Shown here piece by piece: positions 1-8,758 of a stretch of DNA of 41,771 bases (within the stretch, counting starts at the first letter, position 1; each line of letters starts with the position of its first letter). The translations under genes and the position numbers were made by a program. Under the pieces are notes generated by a model that had not been told where the DNA came from, did no database searches, and was given only the letters and a program-made list of their open reading frames with translations. The stretch is from CAZEHJ01 sp964512485. GTDB lineage: Bacteria; Bacteroidota; Rhodothermia; Rhodothermales; UBA10348. The stretch covers positions 1-41,771 of the forward strand of contig CAZEHJ010000027.1 in the NCBI GenBank assembly GCA_964512485.1, read 5' to 3'.

Positions 1-3000
1 TTGGTGACGATTATTACATCGAAATCCAGGATCACAACATCCCCGACCAGCACAAATGCAACGAGGTATTGCTGCGGTGGTCGAAAGAGTACAATGTCCC
101 TGTTGTTGCCACGAATGATGTTCATTACGTCGAACAGGAAGATGCCGCCGCCCAGGATGTTCTTCTCTGTCTGCAGACGCAGGCGGATTACAACGATCCG
201 AACCGGATGCGATTTGAAAATGACCAGTTCTACCTGAAAAGTGCCTCCGAGATGGAACTGGCCCTGCGTGACGTCGAGCCTCACGTGGTAAAGCAGGCCC
301 TCGAATCAACAGTTTCCATCGCGGACAAGTGCACCTTCGAACTTCCGATGGGCGAACTGCTCATGCCCCACTTCCCTCTTCCGACGGAGTTTGGCAAGGA
401 CATGGACTCCTACCTGAAGCACCTCGTCTTCGAAAGGGCCCGGCAGAAGTTTGGTACGCTGTCGCTGGAGCAGACCGAGCGGCTGAATCTGGAGCTGGGC
501 ATCGTTTCCCAGATGGGATACGCTGGATATTTCCTCATCGTACAGGACTTCACGACAGTTGCTCGTGACCTGGGCGTGTCCGTCGGACCCGGACGAGGCT
601 CCGCTGCGGGTAGTCTGGTCGCGTTTGTCCTCGGAATCACGAATGTCGATCCACTCAAATACGATCTCCTCTTCGAGAGATTCCTGAATCCTGAGCGTGT
701 GTCGATGCCTGATATCGACATCGACTTCGATGATCGCGGCCGCTCGAAGGTCATTGACTACGTGGTCGAGAAGTACGGCCGTCAGAATGTATGTCAGATC
801 ATCACGTTTGGAACGATGGGAGCGCGCTCGGTCATTCGTGACGTGTCCCGTGTGCTCCAGATACCGCTCCAGGAAGCTGATCGTATTGCGAAACTCATTC
901 CGGAAGGAGTCGGCGTAAATCTGGATTCGGCCATCAAGGACGTGCCCGAGTTCAAAAAGCTGTTGAACGATCCCAATGAGCAAATTCGCAATCTGATGCA
1001 CTACGCCAAAGTGCTTGAAGGATCTGCCCGGCATACTGGCGTGCACGCCGCAGGTGTCATCATTGCGCCCGGCAATGTCAGTGACTACGTCCCCGTTTCG
1101 ATCGCTCGCGGAAAAGGCGGAGCCGATGACGTTGTGACCACTCAGTATGATGGAAAATGGGTGGAGTCGTTTGGTCTGCTCAAGATGGACTTCCTCGGAC
1201 TCAAAACGCTTACGGTCATCAACGATGCGCTCGACCTCATCAAGCTCACGCACGATGAGGAAGTGGATGTTGACGAAATTCCACTGGACGATGAACGAAC
1301 GTTTGAACTCTTCCAAAAAGGCGATTCTGTAGCCATTTTCCAGTTTGAGTCCAGCGGTATGCGCGAATGGCTGCGCAAGCTGAAACCGACAAGCATCGAC
1401 GACCTTATTGCCATGAACGCCCTGTACCGGCCGGGGCCGATGGATAATATTCCGTCATATATCGCCCGAAAACACGGCCAGGAGGATGTTTCCTATCCTC
1501 ACGACATGCTTCGACCGATTCTGGAGCCTACCTATGGCATCCCGGTCTATCAGGAACAGGTCATGCAGATGGCGCAGGTCATGGGCGGATACACGCTCGG
1601 CGGTGCCGATATCCTTCGCCGCGCAATGGGCAAGAAGAAGGAAGAGGAAATGGTCAAGCAACGGGCCGTATTCGTCGAGGGCGCAGCAAAACGCGAGGTG
1701 GACGAAAAGACGGCCAATGAGGTGTTCGATCTCATGGCCAAGTTTGCCGGATATGGATTCAACAAATCCCACGCGGCAGCCTATTCGATTGTCGCCTATC
1801 AGACCGGATATCTGAAGGCGCACTACCCATCGGAGTTTCTCGCAGCTGCGATGACGAATGAGATGGGCGATACCAAGAAGCTGGCAATCGTTCTGGAAGA
1901 AGCCAGACACCTGGGTCTCGAACTGCTGCCTCCGGACATCAACACGAGCGCTGCCAGGTTCACGGTCGAAAATGGCAAGATTCGCTTCGGTCTGGGAGCG
2001 GTCAAAGGAGTGGGACTGGGCGCAATCGAAGCGATCGTGGCTGAAAGAAATGAAAATGGCATCTACAAGAGCCTCTTCAATTTTGCGAGACGCGTCGACC
2101 TGCGGGCCGTCAACAAAAAGGCCGTCGAGAGCCTCGCGCGGGTGGGAGCGATGGACCAATGGGAAGGCCATCGAGCGCAGCAGGCGGAAGCCGTTGAAAT
2201 TGCGGTTCAATATGGACAGAAAGCGCAGGCCAATGCGGCCGCGGGAATGATATCCTTGTTTGGCGAAGCCGGTGGCGATGGCGCAGCGGGGCTCGAACCG
2301 GCCCTGCCCCTCGCGGAACCGTGGCCACGGGCAAGGCTCCTGAAAGAGGAGCGCGAGTCCGTCGGATTTTATGTGTCGGGCCACCCACTTGAAGCATATC
2401 TGGCTGAGTCACGCGCCTTCGCATCTGCACAGATCGTGGATGCGCCAGCCATCGTCGAGCGCGATGGACCGGTCGAAGACAGCTGGGCAGGAAGACAGAA
2501 TCGTCCGCAGCACACGTTTTGTGGCATCATCACCGATGTGCAGCACCGGATGAACAAATCAGGCAAACCCTACGCATTCGCGCAATTTGAGGACTTCACG
2601 GGGCAGGCTGAGCTCATGTGCTTTTCAAACAACTACGACCGAATTCAGCGATATCTGGCTGTTGATGAAATAGTACTGATCAAAGGAAATCTTGAAATGC
2701 GAGGTGGAAACGCCAAGGTGCTCGCCAATGATGTCATTCCGATGTGGAAGGTGCGTCAGGATCTGGTCAAGTCCCTGTCCATCAGAATCCCGACAGCGGA
2801 TCTGACGCTCGACCAGGTGATGGAACTGGAAAAACTGACCGAAGCTCACCGGGGTACGTGCAAGCTGTACCTGGACCTGATTTCAGATCAAAGCCCCCAG
2901 CCAACCCGTCTGTTGAGCCGAAATTTTGTCATCGATCCAAACAATGAGATCATGCAGGGACTGAATCAATTGTTCGGGCGCCGTGCCATCGTTGTTGAGG

Positions 3001-3011
3001 GGGAAAATTGA
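1..3011 (+). CDS. dnaE: DNA polymerase III alpha subunit, 5' end cut by window
   Basis: Replicative polymerase subunit that extends DNA in the Pol III holoenzyme. The reading frame is open from base 3, so the start lies upstream of the window. About 1002 residues remain of a protein usually near 1150-1200, and most of the N-terminal PHP domain is missing. The visible part opens inside the PHP/polymerase region with TNDVHY, then GPGRGSAAGS and the catalytic PDIDIDFDD (bases 708-734), which carries two of the metal-binding aspartates. Next come the fingers motif YQEQVM, a helix-hairpin-helix region and an OB-fold near bases 2510-2740 (TFCGIITD). The OB-fold arrangement fits DnaE rather than PolC. 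No 3'-5' exonuclease insertion is seen. The frame is intact to the stop. The next gene starts about 110 bases on, in the same direction. Confidence 0.98.
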   Translation, partial: GDDYYIEIQDHNIPDQHKCNEVLLRWSKEYNVPVVATNDVHYVEQEDAAAQDVLLCLQTQADYNDPNRMRFENDQFYLKSASEMELALRDVEPHVVKQALESTVSIADKCTFELPMGELLMPHFPLPTEFGKDMDSYLKHLVFERARQKFGTLSLEQTERLNLELGIVSQMGYAGYFLIVQDFTTVARDLGVSVGPGRGSAAGSLVAFVLGITNVDPLKYDLLFERFLNPERVSMPDIDIDFDDRGRSKVIDYVVEKYGRQNVCQIITFGTMGARSVIRDVSRVLQIPLQEADRIAKLIPEGVGVNLDSAIKDVPEFKKLLNDPNEQIRNLMHYAKVLEGSARHTGVHAAGVIIAPGNVSDYVPVSIARGKGGADDVVTTQYDGKWVESFGLLKMDFLGLKTLTVINDALDLIKLTHDEEVDVDEIPLDDERTFELFQKGDSVAIFQFESSGMREWLRKLKPTSIDDLIAMNALYRPGPMDNIPSYIARKHGQEDVSYPHDMLRPILEPTYGIPVYQEQVMQMAQVMGGYTLGGADILRRAMGKKKEEEMVKQRAVFVEGAAKREVDEKTANEVFDLMAKFAGYGFNKSHAAAYSIVAYQTGYLKAHYPSEFLAAAMTNEMGDTKKLAIVLEEARHLGLELLPPDINTSAARFTVENGKIRFGLGAVKGVGLGAIEAIVAERNENGIYKSLFNFARRVDLRAVNKKAVESLARVGAMDQWEGHRAQQAEAVEIAVQYGQKAQANAAAGMISLFGEAGGDGAAGLEPALPLAEPWPRARLLKEERESVGFYVSGHPLEAYLAESRAFASAQIVDAPAIVERDGPVEDSWAGRQNRPQHTFCGIITDVQHRMNKSGKPYAFAQFEDFTGQAELMCFSNNYDRIQRYLAVDEIVLIKGNLEMRGGNAKVLANDVIPMWKVRQDLVKSLSIRIPTADLTLDQVMELEKLTEAHRGTCKLYLDLISDQSPQPTRLLSRNFVIDPNNEIMQGLNQLFGRRAIVVEGEN

Positions 3012-3124
3012 GCAACTCTGCGATGCGCACTGAGTCTGACACGTAACCCTTCATAACAATCCTCGTAGCCCTCTTCGTAGCCGGTTGCGTGCAGCGATCT
3101 ACCTGCCCAGAATCTCCAGCATCA

Positions 3125-4312
3125 ATGAATCGACTGATACTCATCCTCGTTTTACTGTTCGCGGTTGGATGCGAAGCAGAACTTGCGGAATTGAGAGAAA
3201 GGTATCGGCCAGGATCTCCGCGAGAGGCGTACTTGGACGGCCTCGAAACGACGGGCATCTCGGAAAGTGCCGTCGCGTCCGAGTGGATTCTCCAGGGAGA
3301 GGATGTCTTGGACACGGCCCTGACACCGACGCTCCCCTATCGGGAAGAAGGAAACCTTTACCCCACCGAAATCATGGCCCTCGGCTATCGGATTTCACTG
3401 GAGAGGGGACAGCAACTCATCGTTGAAGCCTCATCGAGGGAAGGATTCGATCTGTTCGTGGATCTGTACGAAGTACGCGCGGATATGGGCCTTCCGCGAC
3501 GCCGGATAGCGTCTGCTGACTCAACCTCAGTGCTCCGACACGACATCACTCGAACGCAGAACTATTTCCTCCGTGTTCAGCCTGAAATACTGTCTCAAGG
3601 GCATTTCCAGGTCAGTATCCGCACAGATGCCTCGATCGTTTTTCCTGTGTCTGGTAAGGATTCGGGTGCCGTACAGAGTTTTTGGGGGGATGCTCGCGAA
3701 GGAGGAAGAAGAGATCATCACGGCATAGACATTTTCGCTCCACGCGGTACGCCAGTAGTGGCGGTTCGTGAGGGGCGCATCAGCAGCACGAGAGTCGGTG
3801 GACTGGGCGGCAAAACCGTCTGGCTTAGAGACAATCGGGGCAACAACTTCTACTACGCTCACCTGGATGCTCAGCTGGTTGAGCGTGGTCAACGTGTCGT
3901 CCCGGGCGATACGCTTGGACTCGTCGGCAACACGGGAAACGCCCGCACGACACCTCCTCATCTCCACTTCGGGATCTACGCCAATGGTCCCCATAACCCC
4001 TGGCCGTTCGTGTACTCTCCTACCACGCGTCCTTCGCCCATACGCGTGGACGAGAGGCATTTTGGCACGTGGAGAGAGGCTCTGGCATCCAGAATAACAT
4101 TGCTGGAGCAACCTTCCTCGCGCAGCGGAGTGCTCGCCCGATTTGACGAGCCGGTTGAGCTGCATGTCATCGGCGGCACCAGCAGCTACTATCATGTGCG
4201 CCTTCCCGATCGAAGAGAAGGATACGTGGCTGCAGGAGACGTAAATCTCTCTGTGGCACAAAACAGAATCCCGTCCGGAAGAGCGAGGCCAGGCGCCACG
4301 ATTGGATCCTGA
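3125..4312 (+). CDS. M23 family metallopeptidase lipoprotein with C-terminal SH3-like domain
   Basis: Probable peptidoglycan endopeptidase (LytM/NlpD-like) on the outside of the inner membrane or on the outer membrane. I chose the ATG at 3125 over an upstream start at 3089 because it places a lipoprotein signal at the N-terminus: MNRLILILVLLFAVGC, with Cys16 as the likely lipidated residue. A ~170-residue N-terminal region, perhaps a beta-sandwich, is followed by the M23 domain. That domain has the metal motif HHGID (about 3716-3730), a conserved YAHLD, and PPHLHFG, which holds the catalytic HxH. The last ~70 residues (QPSSRSGVLARF to GYVAAGDV) resemble a bacterial SH3 domain that binds cell wall. 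All metal ligands are present, so it is probably active rather than a NlpD-type activator. The stop lies just before a tandem repeat and the assembly gap. Confidence 0.92.
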   Translation: MNRLILILVLLFAVGCEAELAELRERYRPGSPREAYLDGLETTGISESAVASEWILQGEDVLDTALTPTLPYREEGNLYPTEIMALGYRISLERGQQLIVEASSREGFDLFVDLYEVRADMGLPRRRIASADSTSVLRHDITRTQNYFLRVQPEILSQGHFQVSIRTDASIVFPVSGKDSGAVQSFWGDAREGGRRDHHGIDIFAPRGTPVVAVREGRISSTRVGGLGGKTVWLRDNRGNNFYYAHLDAQLVERGQRVVPGDTLGLVGNTGNARTTPPHLHFGIYANGPHNPWPFVYSPTTRPSPIRVDERHFGTWREALASRITLLEQPSSRSGVLARFDEPVELHVIGGTSSYYHVRLPDRREGYVAAGDVNLSVAQNRIPSGRARPGATIGS

Positions 4313-4447
4313 TCGCAGACCCGCATCGCAGACCNNNNNNNNNNNNNNNNNNNNNNNNNNNNNNNNNNNNNNNNNNNNNNNNNNNNNNNNNNNNNNNNNN
4401 NNNNNNNNNNNNNNNNNNNNNNNNNNNNNNNNNNGCATCGCAGACCC
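4311..4447 (+). repeat. 13-bp tandem repeat interrupted by the assembly gap
   Basis: The bases on both sides of the N run are copies of one 13-base unit, gcatcgcagaccc: 4311-4322 (one base short), 4323-4334 (cut by the gap) and 4435-4447 (complete). The array begins at the stop codon of the M23 peptidase gene. The gap therefore probably hides more copies of the same unit that could not be assembled. Copy number and length cannot be read from this sequence. Confidence 0.8.
4335..4434. other. Assembly gap of 100 N
   Basis: There are exactly 100 N, the usual placeholder for a scaffold join of unknown length. Nothing can be said about its content except that both edges end in the same 13-base repeat. 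Distance and linkage between the M23 peptidase gene and yidD are therefore uncertain. Confidence 0.99.
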
Positions 4448-4495
4448 TGTTTAGCGGGACAAGAAACCAGACACCGTTCCGCTCGTCCATGGGGT

Positions 4496-4777
4496 GTGCT
4501 GACGCGCATACTACATATTCCACGACAACTGCTCATCTTCCTGGTGAAGATCTATCAGTTGGTTATTTCGCCACATCTGGGTTCTTCCTGCAGGTTCACT
4601 CCGACCTGTTCTGAGTACTCGATTCAAGCCTTGCGCAAGTATGGCGCCCTGAAAGGCTTTATTTTGTCGGCACATCGTATCGCAAGATGTAATCCCTGGG
4701 GCGGAAACGGACACGATCCACCGCTATGGTATTCAGAACAACCTGAGACGATTAGAGAAGAAAATGAGTCACTCTGA
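4496..4777 (+). CDS. yidD: Membrane protein insertion efficiency factor YidD
   Basis: Small membrane-associated protein that helps the YidC insertase place proteins in the inner membrane. The 93 residues carry the family pattern: an amphipathic N-terminal helix (LLIFLVKIYQLVISP), then SSCRFTPTCSEYSIQAL with the conserved cysteines, and the C-terminal HRIARCNPWGGNGHDP. The start used is GTG at 4496. The frame stays open upstream into the gap, but the protein aligns with the usual family N-terminus here. In many bacteria yidD lies in the rpmH-rnpA-yidD-yidC cluster. Here it is separated from those genes, and its last 14 bases overlap moaB, which suggests translational coupling. Confidence 0.95.
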   Translation: MLTRILHIPRQLLIFLVKIYQLVISPHLGSSCRFTPTCSEYSIQALRKYGALKGFILSAHRIARCNPWGGNGHDPPLWYSEQPETIREENESL

Positions 4778-5267
4778 ACATCTGGACAATGCCGCTTCTG
4801 TAACGGCGAAGTGCGCCGTTATCACCTGTAGCGATACGCGCGATGAATCTTCGGATGCCAGCGGATCATTCATTCGTCAGACACTCGGTGATGCGGGCCA
4901 CGAGGTGGTGCTGTATCGAGTTATACCGGACGAGCCTGCACAGATCACTGCGGTGCTCCATGAGGCGATTCGTGAGGAAGTAGATGTGATCATAACCAAC
5001 GGCGGCACCGGCATTTCGAAGCGCGACAACACATTCGAAACGTTGAGCGCAATGATCGAACGGCCCCTGACCGGCTTTGGGGAGCTCTTTCGAATGCTTT
5101 CATACGAAGACATCGGATCGGCCTCCATGCTGTCCCGTGCTACCGCCGGAATCATCTCAAATGTTTTTGTCTTCTCTCTCCCTGGTTCGACGGGGGCCGT
5201 CCATCTGGCAATGGAAAAACTCATAATGCCCCAGATCCGGCATCTTGTTTCAGAAGTCAGGCGCTAG
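4764..5267 (+). CDS. moaB: Molybdenum cofactor biosynthesis protein MoaB
   Basis: Member of the MoaB/MogA family, which binds molybdopterin and can adenylylate it before molybdate insertion. At 167 residues its length is typical. Recognisable parts are the first strand CAVITCSDTRD, the substrate loop ITNGGTGISKRDNTFE with its conserved Asp, and the C-terminal LPGSTGAVHLAM. Start ATG 4764 lies inside the end of yidD. The gene runs toward the opposite-strand permease gene, with 37 bases between the stops and no clear terminator. No other molybdenum cofactor genes are in the window. Separating MoaB from MogA by sequence alone is uncertain. Confidence 0.93.
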   Translation: MSHSEHLDNAASVTAKCAVITCSDTRDESSDASGSFIRQTLGDAGHEVVLYRVIPDEPAQITAVLHEAIREEVDVIITNGGTGISKRDNTFETLSAMIERPLTGFGELFRMLSYEDIGSASMLSRATAGIISNVFVFSLPGSTGAVHLAMEKLIMPQIRHLVSEVRR

Positions 5268-5304
5268 GAACGATCTTTGGGACGCAATAGAGCCTGAGGG
5301 GAGA

Positions 5305-6522
5305 CTATTCGAATCTCAGCGCATCAATCGGATTCAATGCGGCGGCCTTTCTTGCGGGATAAAAGCCGAAAAAGATTCCGACAGCGGCAGAAAAAACGAT
5401 GGCGACGATGACGGTCTGTGTATTGATGACCGTGTTCCAGCCCATGAATGACCCTAACAGATTGGAGCCACCGAGGCCAAGCGCTATGCCAAGCGCTCCA
5501 CCGAGGATGCTCATCACGATGGACTCAATCAGAAACTGAGTCAGCACATCTCCTCCCCGGGCGCCGATCGCCATTCGGATTCCGATCTCCCGGGTTCGCT
5601 CGGTTACTGAAACGAGCATGATGTTCATGATTCCAATCCCACCGACGAGCAGCGAAATCGAGGCAATAGCCGCAAGCAGCATAGTCATCACTTCGGTTGT
5701 CCCCTGAGCGGCCTCGCTCAACTGCTCCTGATTCTTGATTTCGAAATCATCGCCTTCCCATTCGGCCAACCCGTGGGATTCACGCATGATTGCCCGTAGC
5801 TCCTCTTGAGCTTCCGGAATGTCATCCGGTGAAAACGTGTTTGCCAGAATCTGGCGGATGAAATTGAAGTTTGACAGGCGCCGCTGCACCGTCAAAAATG
5901 GTGCAAGTGCTACATCGTCCTGGTCGTTTCCGTCGGGTGTCTGTCCTTTGCGCTCGAGGACTCCGATTACTTCAACGGGCACGTTTCTTATGAGGACGCG
6001 TTCTCCGACCGGATCCGAGTCGGGAAACAGATTTTCGGCTACTGTGGCTCCTAATACCACGACTTTCTTTCCGGTTCGCTGTTCAGTAGCATCAAAAAAC
6101 CGCCCCGACGACAAGTCCCAGTCCCGAATGACGGGATAGTCTACAGACACTCCGTGTATGGTTGAGCGCCAGTTTCCAACGCCACCGACCATCTGTGTCC
6201 GCGTGAATATGACGGGAGATACACCGGCTACAAATGCTGATTCGTTCAGGATCTTCTCGGCATCCTCCATTTTCAGCCGGTTGAAGCTTGACGCTCCCTG
6301 ACTGACGCCGCCGGCATTGCTTGATCCGGGAGTGATCACGAGCATATTTGTGCCCAGATTCTGGATCTGCTCCTCAATCTGTGACTGAGCCCCTTCCCCG
6401 ATGGCCACCATGATGATGACCGCTCCGACTCCAATGATGATGCCGAGCATGGTGAGAAGGGTACGCATCTTGTTCTTGACGATGCTCTTTCCGGCTACCT
6501 TGATCAATCTGATTGCGCGCAT
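5305..6522 (-). CDS. MacB-like ABC transporter permease
   Basis: Permease of a MacAB-type tripartite exporter, or of a related FtsX-superfamily mechanotransmission complex. The 405 residues show the standard layout. An N-terminal membrane helix (LTMLGIIIGVGAVIIMVAIG, residues ~23-42) is followed by a periplasmic MacB_PCD domain of about 220 residues. A C-terminal FtsX domain with three membrane helices then contains SISLLVGGIGIMNIMLVSVTER, REIGIRMAIGA and FFGFYPARKAAALNPIDALR. It lacks the ATPase domain that is fused in E. coli MacB; here the ATPase is the separate gene 18 bases upstream. It is the last gene of the ECF sigma-factor operon. Substrate unknown. Confidence 0.93.
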   Translation of the reverse strand: MRAIRLIKVAGKSIVKNKMRTLLTMLGIIIGVGAVIIMVAIGEGAQSQIEEQIQNLGTNMLVITPGSSNAGGVSQGASSFNRLKMEDAEKILNESAFVAGVSPVIFTRTQMVGGVGNWRSTIHGVSVDYPVIRDWDLSSGRFFDATEQRTGKKVVVLGATVAENLFPDSDPVGERVLIRNVPVEVIGVLERKGQTPDGNDQDDVALAPFLTVQRRLSNFNFIRQILANTFSPDDIPEAQEELRAIMRESHGLAEWEGDDFEIKNQEQLSEAAQGTTEVMTMLLAAIASISLLVGGIGIMNIMLVSVTERTREIGIRMAIGARGGDVLTQFLIESIVMSILGGALGIALGLGGSNLLGSFMGWNTVINTQTVIVAIVFSAAVGIFFGFYPARKAAALNPIDALRFE

Positions 6523-6540
6523 GGTATTGACTCTCCGGGT

Positions 6541-7341
6541 CTAGCCCGCCTCTACAATTTCTTCCGGTCTCTCTTCTTCGCCCAAAGCGATGATCCGGGC
6601 CAGATCCGCTGCCGCTTTGGCCGGTTCCTGGGTTATGTCTCGAATAATCCGGCCGTCCCTGAGTTCGATGATCCGTTTCGTGTACCGGGCAACTTCGTCC
6701 TCGTGGGTCACTATCAAAATGGTGATTCCCTGAGCATTCAAGTCCTGAAACAGCTGCATGACTTCCACCGTTGTGCGACTGTCCAGATTCCCCGTCGGCT
6801 CGTCAGCGAGTACGATGCTCGGATTGGTTACGAGCGCGCGAGCAATGGCGACACGCTGCTGCTGTCCACCTGACAGTTCGTTGGGATGATGGTCTACCCG
6901 GTCGCCGAGTCCCACCATCTCCAACGCTTTCCGCGCGGCTTCCTTGTGCTTTTTGATCTTGTTGGTTCGATCATAGAGAAGCGGAAGCTCTGTATTCTCC
7001 AGCGCCGACGTCCGAGCCAGCAGATTGAAGCCCTGAAATACGAATCCGATTTTCTGATTTCGTATATCGGCCAGTTCATTCTTGGACAGCTTGTTGACTT
7101 CTATCCCGTCCAGGAAATACGAGCCCGATGTGGGGTAGTCCAGACCGCCGATGATATTCATCAGTGTAGATTTGCCAGATCCCGAAGCACCCATGATTGA
7201 GACGAGTTCGCCGGGATGAATAGTCGCCTCCAGTCCCTGCAATGCATGAACTTGCGTCTTCCCCATCTGATACGTCTTTCGAATATCAGTTACTTCGATT
7301 ACCGGCTTGGAATCGTTCATTTCGTGTTTTGTCTGTTCCAT
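6541..7341 (-). CDS. ABC transporter ATP-binding protein (MacB/LolD type)
   Basis: ATPase that powers the adjacent MacB-like permease. In the 266 residues the Walker A motif GASGSGKST is at 51-59, the Q-loop FVFQGFN near 103, the signature LSGGQQQR at 156-163, Walker B IVLADEP at 176-182 and the H-loop His at 213. All catalytic residues are present. The family is the MJ0796/LolD/MacB group. A ~35-residue C-terminal tail rich in Ala and Glu follows the usual end of the domain. The start used is 7341, eight bases after the adaptor stop; an internal Met eight codons in (7320) is also possible. The gene sits between adaptor and permease in a tight same-strand cluster. Confidence 0.95.
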   Translation of the reverse strand: MEQTKHEMNDSKPVIEVTDIRKTYQMGKTQVHALQGLEATIHPGELVSIMGASGSGKSTLMNIIGGLDYPTSGSYFLDGIEVNKLSKNELADIRNQKIGFVFQGFNLLARTSALENTELPLLYDRTNKIKKHKEAARKALEMVGLGDRVDHHPNELSGGQQQRVAIARALVTNPSIVLADEPTGNLDSRTTVEVMQLFQDLNAQGITILIVTHEDEVARYTKRIIELRDGRIIRDITQEPAKAAADLARIIALGEEERPEEIVEAG

Positions 7342-7349
7342 TCCGGTTT

Positions 7350-8675
7350 CTAGAATCCACCGCCACGGCTGAACCTGCTGCCGCGACTTTCCTGACTCTG
7401 CTGAAACGGATTCTGGAATCCTCCTTCGGATTCAGTCACGGTGACGCCGGAGATTATTTGCATTCCGGGTTCGAGATTCCGCCCGATCACCTCGGTCTGA
7501 GATCCATTCGTGATGCCTGTCCTGACACGTGTGGTCATGATGTCCCCGTTCTCATCCAGATACCAGAGGGTTACGGCGTCTGAGCGGCCACCTCCCGGTG
7601 CGCCACCCCATCCTCCGGGCGAACCTGCTCCCTGGAAACCGCCCTGACCGCCAGTTCCTCCTCTCTGGCCTCCGCCTTCTCGGGTAGTGCCTTGTTCGCC
7701 ACCGGAAGAATCAGAACGAGCGGCGCGCATCGCCTCCATGCGAGCCATGAATTCGGTCATCATCTGCTCATTGGGTCGGAACCGAAGCGCTGCGTTCGGC
7801 ACCTTCATAACGCTTTCCACCTGCTCTATAAGAAATTCGACCGTCGCTGTCATTCCGGGAAGGAGCCGGCCGTCAGAATTGTCAACATCCACAACTGCGG
7901 TGTACGTGACGACGTTTTCCTGGATGGTAGACTGGAGTCGTACCTGACGAACAAAGCCGTAGAAGACATCATCATCGTATGCCTGAACCGTAAATCGGAC
8001 CGTCTGACCTTCTTTGATCAGCCCGATATCGCTCTCATCGACTGAGGCCAGTATTTCCATCTTTGCCAGATCGTTGGCAATCAGAAACAGCTGGGGCGTA
8101 TTCAGCGAAGCGGCAACCGTTTGTCCTTCGTCCACATTTCGCTCGACCACGACACCACTGATTGGAGAAACGATGGTCGCATAATTCAGATTTCGGTTGG
8201 CCCTCTCCACATTGATTCTGGAGGAGACCATGGTGGCTTCCGCCAGATCCAGATTGTACTTCGCCTGATTGAATTCAACTTCGGTCGCAAAACTCTTTTC
8301 ATATAAATTCTTAACCCGGTCGAATTCGATCTGGGAGAAATCGAGCTGAGCCTGATTTCTCGTCAAGGTCGCTTCGGCATCCATGACTGAACTGACCAGA
8401 AGAGTCGTGTCAATTCTGGCGATGATCTGACCACGGCGGACCCTGTCATTGAAGTCAACATAGATCTCGTTGACAATTCCAGACACCTGTGTTCCGATCT
8501 GTACGGTCGTGACCGCACTTAAATTCCCGGTAGAGGCAACAACTGATTCGAGGTCCCCTTCTTCAACCGTGACAAAACGGTACTCCATTCTCGCTTCTGC
8601 TTCGGCACTGTTGGTGTACCACACCACACCTACCACAACAATGAGAACTATTCCCAGTGCAACTGCTCGCTTCAT
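7350..8675 (-). CDS. MacA-like periplasmic adaptor subunit (HlyD/RND family)
   Basis: Membrane fusion protein linking the inner-membrane transporter to an outer-membrane channel. ATG 8675 gives an N-terminal membrane anchor, VALGIVLIVVVGVVWYT; a TTG five codons upstream is a poorer start. Domains in order are the first lipoyl half (TVQIGTQVSGIVNEIYVDF), an alpha-helical hairpin (~95-150), the second lipoyl half (TIVSPISGVVVERNVDEGQ), a beta-barrel and a membrane-proximal domain ending at VTVTESEGG. Between barrel and membrane-proximal domain lies a ~40-residue Gly-rich linker (roughly residues 325-365 of the ATG-started protein), and the C-terminus is also Gly/Arg/Ser-rich. These low-complexity parts are unusual for MacA. 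No TolC-like gene is nearby. Confidence 0.93.
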   Translation of the reverse strand: MKRAVALGIVLIVVVGVVWYTNSAEAEARMEYRFVTVEEGDLESVVASTGNLSAVTTVQIGTQVSGIVNEIYVDFNDRVRRGQIIARIDTTLLVSSVMDAEATLTRNQAQLDFSQIEFDRVKNLYEKSFATEVEFNQAKYNLDLAEATMVSSRINVERANRNLNYATIVSPISGVVVERNVDEGQTVAASLNTPQLFLIANDLAKMEILASVDESDIGLIKEGQTVRFTVQAYDDDVFYGFVRQVRLQSTIQENVVTYTAVVDVDNSDGRLLPGMTATVEFLIEQVESVMKVPNAALRFRPNEQMMTEFMARMEAMRAARSDSSGGEQGTTREGGGQRGGTGGQGGFQGAGSPGGWGGAPGGGRSDAVTLWYLDENGDIMTTRVRTGITNGSQTEVIGRNLEPGMQIISGVTVTESEGGFQNPFQQSQESRGSRFSRGGGF

Positions 8676-8758
8676 GTAAACTGACCGCAAAACGGCCGAT
8701 ATTGATTCAAAAATTCAGGATTGGCGGGGGGTGAGTCTCCGAAGAGACCTGGTAAACG

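Noticed and set aside
306..2384. Long open frames on the minus strand opposite dnaE
   Set aside because: They mirror the dnaE reading frame, contain no recognisable motif and have the composition expected of antisense frames in a coding region.
3012..3124. Leader peptide or small gene between dnaE and the M23 peptidase gene
   Set aside because: The short frame in this stretch is an upstream extension of the peptidase frame; the lipoprotein signal starts at 3125.
4311..4447. Reading the repeats around the gap as a CRISPR array
   Set aside because: The unit is only 13 bases, the visible copies are directly adjacent without spacers, and no cas gene is nearby.
4135..4536. Minus-strand frames crossing the N run
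   Set aside because: They translate the gap placeholder as X and are not real genes.
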